Made by a program: the position numbers and the translations under genes | The notes under the pieces: model-generated | The model's input: the letters and a program-made list of their open reading frames with translations, nothing else | Told to the model about the DNA's origin: nothing | The model's database searches: none | NCBI GenBank assembly: GCA_963277665.1 | Contig: OY728166.1 | Coordinates: 549,627,219 to 549,691,218, forward strand | Origin: Viscum album | Taxonomy: Eukaryota; Streptophyta; Magnoliopsida; Santalales; Viscaceae | DNA length: 64,000 nt | Direction of reading: 5' to 3' | In this document: piece after piece, positions 22,410 through 35,123 of the stretch | Layout: every line of letters begins with the position of its first letter | Position numbering within the stretch: position 1 is the stretch's first letter

Positions 22410-25400
22410 ACTAATAAACTTATGTCGTCTAATGAAATAATATCATGTGGAAAAAAATCAACAATATGTGAAAAAACACATTGAAATAAACATAATTCCA
22501 TAACAATCATTATATATTCTTTATAAACTCATTTTTTTATATTATTCATTAGTTATAAGAGATACAAAATAATTTAATTCAAAATAATCCCCATGTTAGA
22601 CATGAAAAATCATAATATATTTCCTTTATAGTTTTCAAATAAATACAAAATTTAATTTTATGTAAAATAAATACCTCTTGGTTGTTTAAATTCATCAATA
22701 AAATTTTAACATATGTCAAAATAAAATACGAAACCATTATATGAATGAATCATGAAAAAATTTGTAAATAGTTTGATAAACCATTTTAACAAACACATTA
22801 TGTGCAAGGGAATACGTGGGATTAATTATACATATTAGGTATTTGAAAACATAAATTAAATATGAATAAATTGATAAATAGGTTATAAAATCATTCATTA
22901 ATCAATTAAATATTATATATATAATAATATTAAATTTAAAAAACCCTTTTATAACACAAAAAAAGTCATTGGCTTCACTTAATAATGTAAGCCATATAAA
23001 ATAACCCACTCAAAATAAACAAAAATATGATGTCATCATAAATAAAATATATACTTGGGTTGATGACGATGTTTAAATATTGAGGATATCAAATGCTGTA
23101 TAAAATTAGGCTTTTTTATTTCAAATGGGAAAATAGATTAAATCCATTAATGACTATCTAGAAAATGTTGAATAAATTTTTAAGGAGTGGATATGGAGAC
23201 TTTATTCACATGATTCATTTGAGAATTGTGATAAAAAAGTTGGGTGTAACCCAAGTCACATTTAAAATACTAAAATAAAAATAATTATGATGATGATAGT
23301 AGATTCATTCATTCATTTATTTAGAAATATATAAAATTTATTAAACACTTTTATATTTTTTCATTAATAATTGCAATCATCTATTTCATCAAAATAATAC
23401 CATGTAAATGAATAATTTTAAATATAAAATAATAATAATATAAAATAATACATCAAATATTATTACTCATTAAATTTATTTGTATAATGAATAAAATATT
23501 TTAGCATATTTTAAAAATATTATAAGAATAATAATTAAAAAAACTCATTATAACATTAAAAAAGAATGAAATTTTGAGTGTTTTTGGGAGACCTATAAAA
23601 TGAAAAAAATATATTTTTGGAAACTCAAAGGAAGAAATATTTATTATTCATTCCTTTAAAAAATGTGCACTAACCCTGAATAATTTACTATACTATTATT
23701 CTTAAATTTCATGTTTATATTGTATGGTATCAATAATTATGCATAAAAAACAATCAACCAAAAATTTAAAATTACTACAATATTCATTTCCAAAATATTA
23801 TTATAATAAAATATTCATAAAATATAGAAATATTATTATTAAAATATCCCCCAATATATGTTGTTCTAACCACTAAAAAGTATACCTTATGATTTATTAA
23901 TGAATAATATATACACTTTGGATAAATAAGTAATTTTCTATTTCAAATATCATTCAAACATCAAAAAAATATATAATATTGTGTGCAAAATATAAAATTC
24001 CAACACACTGTCATCAATATTTCATTCACATGTGACTACACAGTACAATAAGAAATCACTATGATGTATTTTAAATCAATTCATTTGGTTCATCATTCTA
24101 CTTATATTTCATTTTTATATTCACTCAGGTATAAAATGTTAACTTCATATTTTCTGAAGAAAAAAACACAAGAACTTTGATAAAATAATAATTTCTGTAA
24201 AATAAAAGACATTAAAACATACTTTTTTCTCCAAAATAACAATTATTTCACTAAAACCCAAGTTTTAATTATATTAAAATAATAAAAAACCAATAGTAAC
24301 ATAACATATAAACAAAATTTATACATAACAAAGAAAATTGGGTAACCCAACTTCAAACTCACCTTTCTAAATTTGTATTTACCTATTTTTATGAAGATAA
24401 AAATTTATTTTGGGGCTCCCCAAAGAAAAAATCTCTTCTATAATTTTCTATATTCATTGAGTATATATCTTGTGGATCCTAAAGAATAACATGAATCAAA
24501 TTTTATTATCAATTGCGGATGAATTTCCATTTTAAAAATCCCTTAGAATATTTAATATGTCTATAAGTCCTAACTAATCAACTCTGGTAGATGTTTTGAA
24601 GAAAAAAATCATGTACAGTTATGAATCATGGTAAATAAAACTATAAGCAAATAATTTTTTCTCAACTAGAATGAGTTTTATAATTTTCAAAAACAATGAA
24701 CTAACAATTTATTTGACCCCAAAAATTGTTTGTTTTTTAATAACCAAATTGAGACCCATATTACATTATTCATATCCTAAAATCAACTAAGACACTTAAA
24801 ATAGTAATTATTTCCTATAAATTTCTTCTATATCATTTAGTTACATAATTCAATGAGTTTTACACATACCATAAATTACGTATTTTTAAAATATCATTAA
24901 TTTCATGAAAATCCATAACCCATTAGGTCTAATTTATAATTCTCATCCAAAATAAACAGAAAATTAAAAATAAATTTTTTTGTCATTTAAGACATGGTTG
25001 AATGTGAAATGAAAATTTTTAATCCATATATTAGTCAAACAAATATGTTCTCTCAATATTCAGGACATTACCTAAAAGAATATCTTTTTTAATCACAAAT
25101 AAAAAATCCAAACAAATATAATCATCAAATCGTTATATATAATATAAATAATATCAAAATAATAAACCATTAATACAATGGAAAGAAATAATTTTGACTT
25201 TTAAAAATTTAAAAATAATTATGGAATGTCAACAAAATTTAAAAACTAATTTTTGTCCACTACAATGAAACCCTAAAATATATATTTTCAATTATTTTCT
25301 TCCCAAATGAGTCCTTGTACGTAAATTAAGTCATGTGTGTCAAAATATACATTACTAAAATATTTTGGAATCCTAATAAATTTTATCAACAATTTAATCA

Positions 25401-27700
25401 CATAATATTTTCAACCTCAATATTTGAAAAATATTATAATTCCAATAAAAAATAAAATATCCTTATAAATAAAATTAAATTAAAGATAAAATGGTTTAAA
25501 GTAAAAGGATGAAAAAAATTAAAAACTAATAAATAATAAGTGAAAGTTTCCGAATTAAAATATCTATTTAAATTAATCAAATCATAATGATTTTAATAAA
25601 AATATTCATATCATTTTAATATGATTAAAATCATATTTCATTTAAAAAAAACAGAAATTATATATCTAAATTGTGCTTCAAAATATATTTAATGGTTATT
25701 ATACTGAAAAAATACCAGACATGTCATATAAAATCAATTAAAACCCTAGAGAATATTGGAAATTTAACAACAATAGCATTGTAATATATAAAAAATATAA
25801 ATTTTGACAAAGACTAGCCTATATACTTAGATTTTTTCCTTGAATATAGAATAAAAATAATCAAAAAAATTGTTTTAAATTAATCTATTGATACATTATA
25901 TCTTATACTCATTAGAGAAAACATTTCAAATAATTATATACCTTAGGACACACAATCATATCAAATTAAGAAGCATAAAAATAAAAAATAATAATAATTT
26001 ATATAACGATATATTTTTTTAAAATATTTTCTTCCAAATTAAATAACATAAGAAAATTATAAAAAAAAATTCTCTATAAGGTAGTCATATAATAATTAAT
26101 TATTTATTAAAATATAAATTATCAATTACTAACCAACCTAAAAATATTTTAACTTCTCATAGGGTAAATTTTTTATTTTTTAAAAAAAATATTTGTTTTT
26201 AGAATCACAACTAATTAAACACCTTCTTATTTTAAAATATGAATCAATGAAAACCCACTTAATGTTTAAAAAATAATTTAAATTATACACCTAATAAATG
26301 TTCAATAAAAACTTTATTATAACGAATATTCTGGAAAAAAAATTAGTGGTTATATTATAAATATATAGTTATATGTAAATGGAATATGAATATCCTTTCT
26401 TATTATAGTTCAACCAAAATAATTATTTTGAGTTGACCTATGATACATATTTTAAGACTTCTCATTTATATAAGTTTTTACATTTTTTAAATAATATAAG
26501 AAAATAAAATCAATCACACTAAAAAATCAAATTGAAAAAATAATACACCGATCAATCAAAATAAATATAGCATAATTCTTTCAAAATAAAAAATCTACAA
26601 TTGAATGATATACAATAAAATCAAACATACCCACAATTTCAATATTTTTAAAAACAAACAAAATTACAAAACTCTTTTCTTTTCAAAACTCGTTAACAAT
26701 TCCATTTTAAATCATTTTTTACTATACATTTATGTACTGTAAAAAAATACATTTTTAAAAAAGATTCATATTTCTAAGGAATTATAACACATTTATAATA
26801 ATGTTGAAATAAATTCACTTTCATAGAAATTTTTAAATACACCATTTATAAATAACGCATTTCATTTTATTTATAGATATACATATTTTTTATTAAGACA
26901 TTTTATTTATTTTTATATTTTATATTAAAAATTCAATACTAATTTTTTCATTATTTTTTACAAGACATATGAATATCAGAATGAAAATAATTTTATGCGT
27001 ACATCTCACAATCAATCAATCAATCAACCTCACATGCCATTGAATTGGAAGATAAAATATATCAAACGACTGAAAAAAAATTTTACAATTAAATCCCCTA
27101 TCATTACCGTTCTAGGGAACCACCAAATATAAATAAGAATAATCTAAAACATTTTCAAAATATCATATTTTATGAATCTAAAAATAATAACAAAATATCC
27201 ATTAAAATATATCATACTATATTTCAACAGAAAAAAATTAATCCAATTTTAGTATTAAAAATGCAACATAATCTTGGATTTTTTTTGTTTACATGTGATT
27301 TAATAATAAATTTGCTGATAATGTACTATAAGTGATTAAAACATTGGTTTTAATGATCCTACCATAATCTATTAGTTACCAACTACTCAACCATGTTCTA
27401 AAACCATTTTTTTAATTCACTACCCAAAATATTTTTCTATTGAACTCAATCAAGAATACAAAAAACCTATGGTTCCACATTATTTGTTAAATTATTACAC
27501 AAGATCCTTGGATATAACACATAAAACAATTGTAATGATACCTCCTCAACAAATAATAAGGAAAAAATTATACAAATATAAATAACAAATCTATTCATCA
27601 TTCAGTCATTCATAATAATAGGATATAATTTAAAATATAAAAAACAAAAATACATATTAAATATAAATTATAAACCTTAATAAAATATATAAACTAGTAA
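22410..27700. repeat. AT-rich 6.3-kb tandem unit, copies I/II
   Basis: There is no gene, and frames of 60 codons or more are absent. It is collinear with about 42,590-47,780. Matching anchors are GTTGGGTGTAACCC near 23,240 with GGGGTTGTAACCC near 43,421, ATATGTCTATA-like text near 24,558 with 44,675, and an exact 25-base match at 26,780-26,804 and 46,958-46,982. Offsets stay near 20.1-20.2 kb, which is about 6.3 kb once element B is removed. Confidence 0.6.
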
Positions 27701-27705
27701 TATTT
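27701..27705. repeat. Target site duplication of B, left copy (TATTT)
   Basis: It is identical to 41,542-41,546 and directly abuts the LTR. Confidence 0.8.
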
Positions 27706-28512
27706 TGGAAAGACCTGGAAATTTCAAGGAAATTTTTTTCATAATTTCTTTATATTTTAATGAGTTTTTGGCTTTTAACAGCACTTGATTATGAGGCCCG
27801 GTGTGCCCGGAATCAATTTCCAAAGATTAGCTTGGGTACCTTCAGTGAACGAACGAGCTGGTTTTTCTATCATTTGAACCGGTGCTCCGAATTGAAATCT
27901 CAGGGCACCATTGAACTCGCATTGTAGGTTTTCGCCTAATAAGACTTTCACCTCGACGACAGATGATTGGGTATGAAAGGTAGTTTTTGGGGTTTTATGT
28001 GGGTCAATAAAATAAAATATGTGAAAATTTTATTTTATTTTGTTAAACACATGTCGCGCAGATAAAGTGTTTAGAAGCTCCACTTGGGAGATAGTGGTGG
28101 GACCCACCGAGATCCAACCTCCCTAGTGAGGTTGTTTTTTGTGGAAACCACATGAGGCCTCCCATAATTGGGAGGGGAATCATAACTCATTGACTCCCTC
28201 TAATTTATAAGGGAGAGCCTCTAGGATTAAATCCCCCTCTTAATTGAGGAGGCTGAAACCTCCCTTTTTAAAGAGGGGACCACCCAAGCATTAACCACCC
28301 CCTTACCTTTTTGTGGTTTATTAATTGTGGGGCCCACCAGGAAATATCCTCCCTTTGAATGATATTCTTCTACAGGGACTACCTGGGCCAATAACCCCCT
28401 TTTTGACTTCCTCACCATTTTAATACGCCACCACATCAGATTAATTGGGTGGAGCCCTCTGTCATAAATCCCTTATTTATGACTTGCGTTCCAACAATGA
28501 ACCCTCCCACTC

Positions 28513-28520
28513 CTATATAG
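28513..28520 (+). promoter_or_regulatory. TATA box of B 5' LTR
   Basis: CTATATAG lies in a GC-richer CCCACTCC context. The same context with CTATATAA occurs at 38,982-38,989 in the 3' LTR. It is the best core promoter candidate in the LTR and would start transcription near 28,545. Confidence 0.55.
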
Positions 28521-29599
28521 AGGAGGAAAGGGGAATGAGTTCTGGACAACTTCTTCAAGCAGCGGAACCCTAGCAGTGAAGCACGGCGCCCAGCACTTGG
28601 AGAGTTTTCCTCTTCTTCCAATGAAGAACGAAGAACGAAGAATGTCGATGGAACCCTCGGCTCCATTCTTCTCGACGTTGATGGAATGACGCCTGAATTT
28701 CGTGACTGTCCATAATTTAACATCGTATTATGGGGTAGGGGATTATTTTTGAGTATGTTATATTCCCATGAATCATCCCTTCTAAAACAAATAATGCCGG
28801 TCAACTCATTAGTAAGTTGATCCACAAATGATTTCTATTGCGGTTTGGGAATAATTGTTTGCAGGAAAACTGATGGATGATTGATTCAAGGTTATTAGGG
28901 TTAAATTTTTCTCGTACAATGTGAAACCTTTTTTATCATTGGAAAATTGTTATTGGCTAACGTGGACAGTGCAGGCTGAACAAACACAGCTCGACGACCA
29001 TCCTCATATTTTTTGTTGGTGCACAGATTGACTGGTGACAATGAAACAGGACCGCAATGGTGATTGAATCCTTCGCAGCAGTTTTCGAGAGCCGAGAAGA
29101 CCTCTGGTGCAGACATAAGCTAAAATGGACCACCTGGTCCACTAAGAAGGTCCACATAAGCTCCTGGTGGCGCGGGTCCCCGGCCATAGCCATCCTCGTT
29201 CCTGGAGGCGGCGGTGCCCCATCACGCCACCGGAGAGGATCTTCCGCGTCAACAGCCGTGGCGGCGAAGCGCCGGTCCCCACTGTAGCATGGGATCTGGG
29301 AGGAGGGGTGATGCTAGCAAGCACCACTGGTAACAATTAACGGGGGTGCCCCACCCTCGGTGCAACGCACTCAGCCAACCGACCGAGCCACAACATGCCA
29401 CCGGGCTGGGCCGCCAGCGCTGGGCCAGCCACACCAACGGTGGGCCGGGTTGTGCCCATCTTGGCTGGACCCATACACTGGTCTGGTCTCCTGGTTCAAG
29501 CCAACCCAGGGGGTGTTGGGATGGGTCGAATCGGGCCCAGACCCCCTATTTTCCGACCGTTTACAGTTAAAGAGACATATCATGAGCTAAAGACCTTTG

Positions 29600-29945
29600 A
29601 TCGACACACTATCAGTTTCATAGGATTCCTTGTATTGAGACGGTCATTTCAGTATATTACATCCAAGGATTCAGTGAAGTTTGGGTATGGCCGGGTTGGT
29701 TCGAGCTCGAAACCAACCGGGCCCTCGGAGCAGAAATGCTTATAACATGAGTTCCGGACATTCGATTGACGTACCGTCAACTTTTTTGGATTTATATTGA
29801 TGAGACGGTTCTTTTGGAATACTTCACATGGGGTTTGGATGTATTTGGAGTATGGTTAGGATGGTTTTAGCATAGAAACCAACTGGGACCCTCGAACAGA
29901 AGTGATAATAACTCACAAACCGGACATCTGATTGACGCACCAACT
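29600..29945. repeat. Internal duplication in B 5' LTR
   Basis: Two diverged copies of a block of about 170 bp contain TGAGACGGT-like text, GAAACCAAC followed by a GGGxCCTCG block, an AGAA(A/G)TG block and CCGGACATnCGATTGACG-like text. Copies end near 29,785 and 29,945. The same doublet occurs in the 3' LTR at about 40,055-40,370. Confidence 0.65.
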
Positions 29946-30147
29946 ATTAAAATTGAGACCCCAATGGAGAGGTGGTCTCTTGAGATACTTCTTTGTGGAA
30001 ATTCGTTACACTTGGAGTTTCGACCAGTAGAACTTGGAGAGGATCCTCCTGGAGATAAGCATACAGAGTACGGGGACCTTGTAGATGGCTGAGACCTGAA
30101 GACTGCTTGTCTGATTCAATTTGGTGTGACTTGTATAGCACAGTGGG

Positions 30148-30320
30148 GAGCACTACTTTGTGAGGTGGCAGAACCATGGAGGAGGATCACTACTTTGTGA
30201 GGTGGCAGACCCGTGGTACTCGATTGGAGGATTACCTCTGTTGGCTATGATAGGGAGCAGTACATTGTGAGGTGGTAGACCCACGGCGGAGGAGCACTAC
30301 TTTGTGAGGTGGAAGATCTG
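30148..30320. repeat. Tandem GTGAGGTGG motif, B 5' LTR
   Basis: Four copies of GAGCACTACTTTGTGAGGTGG-like text start near 30,148, 30,185, 30,256 and 30,292. The 3' LTR has three such copies starting near 40,515, 40,585 and 40,622, plus an inverted partial copy forming the hairpin at 40,462-40,501. Confidence 0.8.
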
Positions 30321-31215
30321 TGATACTCGACAAGAGGAGTATTTCAACAGTCTAAGGTTAGTGTGTGGCACCTCGGAGTCGTGGTAGGACTACTGCGCTC
30401 GACTGAGGAGGAGTTCTCCAGCAGATGAGTTTTTGTCATTGTAAATAAAAAAACCTAGTTTGAGCTGAGTCAATGACCTTTGTGTTTTCCTCATGATTGA
30501 GATGGATTACCTGATAACATAGGTTTATGTGTTTGCATATACCTAAGTAAATATTATCGGTTGAGATACTTCTTTCTGTTCTATCATTTTTGGATTTAGT
30601 GAGACCTTGGGGGTCTCGGGGTCCCTACTGAGTGTCGTTATAATCACCCCTGCACGGGCTAGGCCTGCACCTCGTTGTGTTGGATGAAGACGACGGAGAG
30701 CGCTGATGGAGTCCGAGTGTATGAGGACTGCACATAACATAAAGGTGGGCCTCACGACGAGTCGGTACACTAAGGTTGACCACATGATGAGTCGGTACCC
30801 CGAGTAAGTTTACGGACGATGGTGCTGAGGAGGATATCTGTACCTACACTTCATTAAGGATCTGTGCTGGACGATCTAGGAGCTACGACATCTGTACCTA
30901 CCCTTCAGGTAGGATATGTGGTGGATGATTCAAGAGCTACATGTCACATTCTAGATATTTTGTCTTTTTCATTGTAATTTATAGTTGGGCTTGTATTTCC
31001 GGCCCCCATTACTTTCATCACTACTTTTGTATTCAGTTTTACCAAGTGTTTTGCTTCCGCTTGTACTCTGGTTTGGTTTGTTTACGTTTCATAAAGGAAA
31101 TTACTTCCCTTTTTATCTGGATTTATGCCTTTGGTGATAGTCTCTAGCCCTTGGAATATGGAAGGCGGGCTTGGGGTAGTCCCGACATGGGCCCTGAGGA
31201 TAGGTCGTGACAAAT

Positions 31216-31227
31216 TGTTATCAGAGG
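31216..31227 (+). other. Primer binding site of element B
   Basis: TGTTATCAGAGG lies 3 nt after the 5' LTR. It matches the initiator-methionine tRNA site with two mismatches, as in element A but with one more change. Confidence 0.8.
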
Positions 31228-31700
31228 AATCGGTTTTACCGAATAACATAGGACTCTGATTTTTCTTTTCTGTGAAGAAATAGTGTTAAGGGTACCGAGT
31301 GTGGTTTTCAGTTCAGGAAGTATAGTGTTGGTGCGGCGGCCAACGTATCCGTACACCAGGACCCTGACTACTGATTTTCGACTCAATACACGAAAACAGT
31401 GATTGTGTGTGTTTTTCCAAAAAAATTTCTTTAAATCAGCTCAAATCAGGTCATCTCCCCAGATATAGTATTTGGATCGGGTCACATCTGTTTCTTTCAT
31501 GATTCCTCCTTGCAGATGACATGTTAGAGCCCCGAGAGTTGTACGTACTGATTGCACGTCGAACGAAGAGGCCTTAGTACATGGCCCTCATCCAATTAAG
31601 GCACGAGCAGACGCACTAGTGGTACTATAACCCATTGGGTCACTGATGCCAGCAGCCCCAATAGCAGGCGATGCACGCTGCTTGAGCGTGCTGAATGACA
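31228..31700 (+). other. Leader and decayed start of gag, element B
   Basis: This is the stretch between the PBS and recognisable gag. It holds no intact frame. Text near 31,520-31,690 may be the N-terminal part of gag, which is poorly conserved in this family, but I cannot confirm it. Confidence 0.45.
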
Positions 31701-32547
31701 TCCAGCGCTAGAGGCCACCCAGGTTCCAGGGAGAGACAGACCCATAATCGGTTGTGGATTGGCTGGAGGGTTTAGTGATAGTCTTCATGCTAGTAGGGAA
31801 CCCAGCGGACTTTATGGTGATCCTTGCTGCCAGCCTCCTTCTGGCAGCAGTAGGAATATGGTGGAGCCTGATGCTCCAGATGTATGACGAGGTGACACTT
31901 CTATGGGCAGACATCGAGAGCATGTTATGTGCAGTGTTGGTAACAGCCACCCTTCGAGGGGTGCGTAAACAGGAGCTACTACATCTTTATCATGGTAGAA
32001 TGACAGTGGCACAGTATTCAGCAAGTATCACTGAACTCTTACGTTACTCCACTGATATGGTACGAGACCCATTCATCGTGGACCGGACCTTCGACTAGGG
32101 GCTCAGGCGAGAGATTAGTGCTTCAGTTGTTTCTCATAGCATCACGACGCAGACGAGGGTATTGGAGCGAGCCCTATTAGTGGAGAGTTTCCTTGCTGAG
32201 CAGTATCCATTTGCGGGGTCGACTACTAGCCAGCATGCATCGGAGTCTTCTACAACTGGCAGTAGACAGATGACACGGAGGTCCAAGAGGGCCAGGCCTA
32301 CAGGTGGTCGACCGCACGACTTAGAATCTGTAGTGCGAGGCACCAAGGGTAGTGAGAGAGCAAGAACCACCATTTTGTGATACGCATGCAGCAGACAGGG
32401 TCACATGGCTCGTGACTGTCTGACCCACTACTCGAATGATCATAAGAGAGACGAAGGACCTCCCAGGTAGAGGCAGAGGTTCGATCGAGGCAGACCGCAC
32501 GGAGCCGAAGACAGAGGAAGGGGAGTTGTCCGTACAGCTGGAGGTGG
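31701..32547 (+). pseudogene. gag of element B, cut by C2
   Basis: Capsid and nucleocapsid protein remnant. One frame can be followed from about 31,700 to 32,547 with a few stops, one early near 31,743, one at 32,096-32,098 and one at 32,378-32,380. Landmarks are PPRFQGETDP, VDWLEGL, ELLHLYHGRMTVAQYSA with TELLRYSTDMV, then LRREI. A basic region rich in Arg, Ser and Gly precedes the CCHC knuckle at 32,378-32,419, where the first Cys position is a TGA stop and the remaining C, H and C keep exact spacing (CSRQGHMARDC). Downstream is an Arg/Gly-rich tail. The C2 insertion at 32,553 separates it from the proline-rich stretch at 36,751. Confidence 0.88.
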
Positions 32548-32552
32548 ACGAC
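32548..32552. repeat. Target site duplication of C2, left copy (ACGAC)
   Basis: It is identical to 36,746-36,750 and directly abuts the solo LTR. Confidence 0.88.
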
Positions 32553-34501
32553 TTTAACAGCCCGTGATTTTATGAAAAATAATCTTTTTAATTTTATTAA
32601 TGTCTTGTGTTAAACGCTACATCAAAAGGATCTTGCACAACACGCATCTTTGACTTGCCTTGCATTACACGCAATCACAACCTTCCTCGATAGCGTGTGT
32701 AGTACGCAATACTGAGTTTCACGAAACAACGATATGCTGTTAAAATATTATTAAAACTAGCTGTTATGAATAGTAATGACCACTTTTTAAATTTTAGAAA
32801 TTTTAGCTCTCAAAATGGACTTCATTTTTGGATTTTTAGTATTGAATCTATCCTAAGGTGAAATTTTGGTACTTTTCGGATGACTTTCATATTCTGATGA
32901 ATAGTGAAAATTACTAAATTATAATTAAAAACAACTTTTTTAATCGAAATAATTAATAGTGATAAATTATTAATTTGAGTGGTTTTAAAGTATATTTAGA
33001 ATATATGTTTACAATTTAATACAATGTTGGTCATTGAATGTAATTTCAAATTTAAACCAAACATAATCAAGTGTCAATCTTTTGATAGATATTGTTTCTT
33101 AAAAACACGCTATTTGTTTTAACAGCGGGATTTAATTATAAAATTAATTAATGCAACTTCTATGTTATGAATTTGGTAAAATAGATTTCATTTTTGAATT
33201 CGGAATTTGAAATATAGCTTAGGATGAAATTTTGGCATTGTTCTGAAAAACATCAATTTTTGATGAATAGTGAAACTACTAAGTGGTAGTAAAAAATATG
33301 AATTTTTCATAAAACTTAATTTTACCACTTTTGTGAATGGAATTTCAAAAGTCCGAGAGACACAGTTGATGTCAGTAGGTAAAATGTGGTTCAATGAGAT
33401 GAAAATAATTTTTGGTGAATAGTAATTTGTTTCTTTTATTTACCACGATTAAAAGTAAATAGGGTAATTAAGTGTAAAATGAATTTAATATTACCCTAAC
33501 ACATGTCCTAATTCTATTTAACAAGTGTATCTCGAACAAAAACAACCTTAAGTGTAAAATATTATCATTTAGGCCCACTTGGATTAGATTAGGACATTTA
33601 TTATTATTTAATTCAAAGAAGAGTTAAAAGAGTTAAAATCATAGTTTATTTACTAAAACAATTTTAATATTGGGGTATACATAAGATAAATTCGATTGTA
33701 AATATTCATTAGAAAGCTAAAAATATTTCCTACATAATGGTATTTTATTTGTAATTTTTAGACATCAAATAAGTTAATTTATGTATGACACAATGATAAT
33801 GCAGTAATTATCTTATTAATGAAATATTAACATAATTGATATTATAAATACCAAAATATATGTAATTTAAGACTTTTTATGAATTCCACTAATTTTATAG
33901 GTTACTATGATATATTAGTGTTGATTTAATAAACTTGGTTCGAACATATAATTCTTTTATGACTTTCACAAAAATCATATATCAAATAGTGTAAAAATTG
34001 ACACAAAATAGTTTTTAAATAAAATATTATATTATTAATTGTTATTTTATTCCTAAAAATCTAAGGATCGGAAAAATGACTTAGATAAGGATATATATAT
34101 TAATAATAAACAATTTGGGGTTCTTTTGGCATGTTATAGTAAGTGTATTAACTATATAGTGTAAGAAAAAAAAAAGACACGGTAAAAGTTAAATTATTTA
34201 TCTTAAAGTTAAATCTAATTGATAAGGTTAAAATAATAACCTAAACTTGTCTAAATACTAATGGTTGATAGGATTTCTACCCATCCCCACTTTATCTTCG
34301 AAATAAGACCCTTTGGAACCATTATAAACCAATTTTGACTTTGATATAAAATAATATTTTGAGATATTCCTAAGGTGCCCCTCTCCTCCGTTCTAAAAGG
34401 GCACCTCCTCCCTCTCTTCCTCACACAACTTTGAGCCTTCAAGCTCGGCCAACCCCTGTCAAAATCACTTCTAAACTTCCCTAGTATCATCCTAGAGGTC
34501 C

Positions 34502-34520
34502 TGGTCTTCTTAAAAGACCA
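34502..34520 (+). other. Leader hairpin of LTR C2
   Basis: TGGTCTT (34,502-34,508) pairs with AAGACCA (34,514-34,520), 7 bp with a 5-nt loop, about 110 nt after the TATA site. C1 has a version with one mismatch at 7,586-7,605, and E has a fully paired version with different bases at 2,717-2,737. Confidence 0.5.
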
Positions 34521-34735
34521 ATTTTAGTGCCCTAAAAGGAGGTCTCAAAGAAGCACTTCAAAGAAGAGGTAATACCCATTACCGATCCTTTTCAATTTCT
34601 TTCTTCTTCAACTTCTTCTTCTTTAGTTGTTTCATGATAAAGTAATAACATCAGTATTTCTTATATACTGATATGTTATTATAAATATGAAACAACTCTA
34701 ATTAACCTTCTATCCATCCTACGGAAAAAGGAAAT

Positions 34736-34780
34736 CACCGCGCATGCGTACGTACGGAATACCGTCTCCACGCCGTGGTG
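34736..34780 (+). other. Family C stem-loop 3 (C2 copy)
   Basis: CACCGCGCATG (34,736-34,746) pairs with CACGCCGTGGTG (34,769-34,780) with one mismatch, one G-T pair and one bulged C. The bulge is after the fifth pair from the loop, as in stem-loop 2. The 22-nt loop at 34,747-34,768 begins with the palindrome CGTACGTACG and contains a small inner hairpin ACGG...CCGT. Confidence 0.75.
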
Positions 34781-34920
34781 TAATCTATTTTCCGCCACCA
34801 CCTTAATTGGATGGGTATAAATGTGTAATGAGTAACTATATATGATTATTATAAAGTGATATTGATACTGAAATAGTATATATACACTTCAACACAATTC
34901 CACGACCATGGGAATGATAT

Positions 34921-34965
34921 CATCGCTCGTGCGTACGTACGGACTACCGTCTCCACGACGCGATG
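34921..34965 (+). other. Family C stem-loop 2 (C2 copy)
   Basis: CATCGCTCGTG (34,921-34,931) pairs with CACGACGCGATG (34,954-34,965): 11 pairs and a single bulged C after the fifth pair from the loop. The loop at 34,932-34,953 begins CGTACGTACG and has the inner ACGG...CCGT arms. This is the best-preserved of the six copies. Confidence 0.8.
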
Positions 34966-35123
34966 AGATTCATTCTCAATGATTAACCATTCATGAATGA
35001 TTATAACGTATATATAATAAGTACTAATGAAATATATGACCTAATTATGATATTGGAATTATTTATATTTATATGTATGTAATCTACTTAATTCCATTCA
35101 ATTCAATAAGGAAACGAAAACAG

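Larger units (their letters stand above)
27706..31212 (+). repeat. B 5' LTR, 3,507 bp
   Basis: It starts TGGAAAGACCTGG (the partner reads TGTAAAGACCTAG) and ends GGTCGTGACA. A GC-rich island at 29,150-29,560 contrasts with the AT-rich surroundings. It contains a TATA box, near-duplicate blocks of about 170 bp (29,600-29,945) and a tandem GAGCACTACTTTGTGAGGTGG motif (30,148-30,320). Many short open frames in the GC-rich part, on both strands, have no recognisable domain and I treat them as chance. Confidence 0.9.

Noticed and set aside
29057..29745. Several overlapping open frames on both strands
   Set aside because: They lie in the GC-rich island of the B LTR, where stop codons are rare by composition. 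Frames on both strands overlap and none shows a domain.
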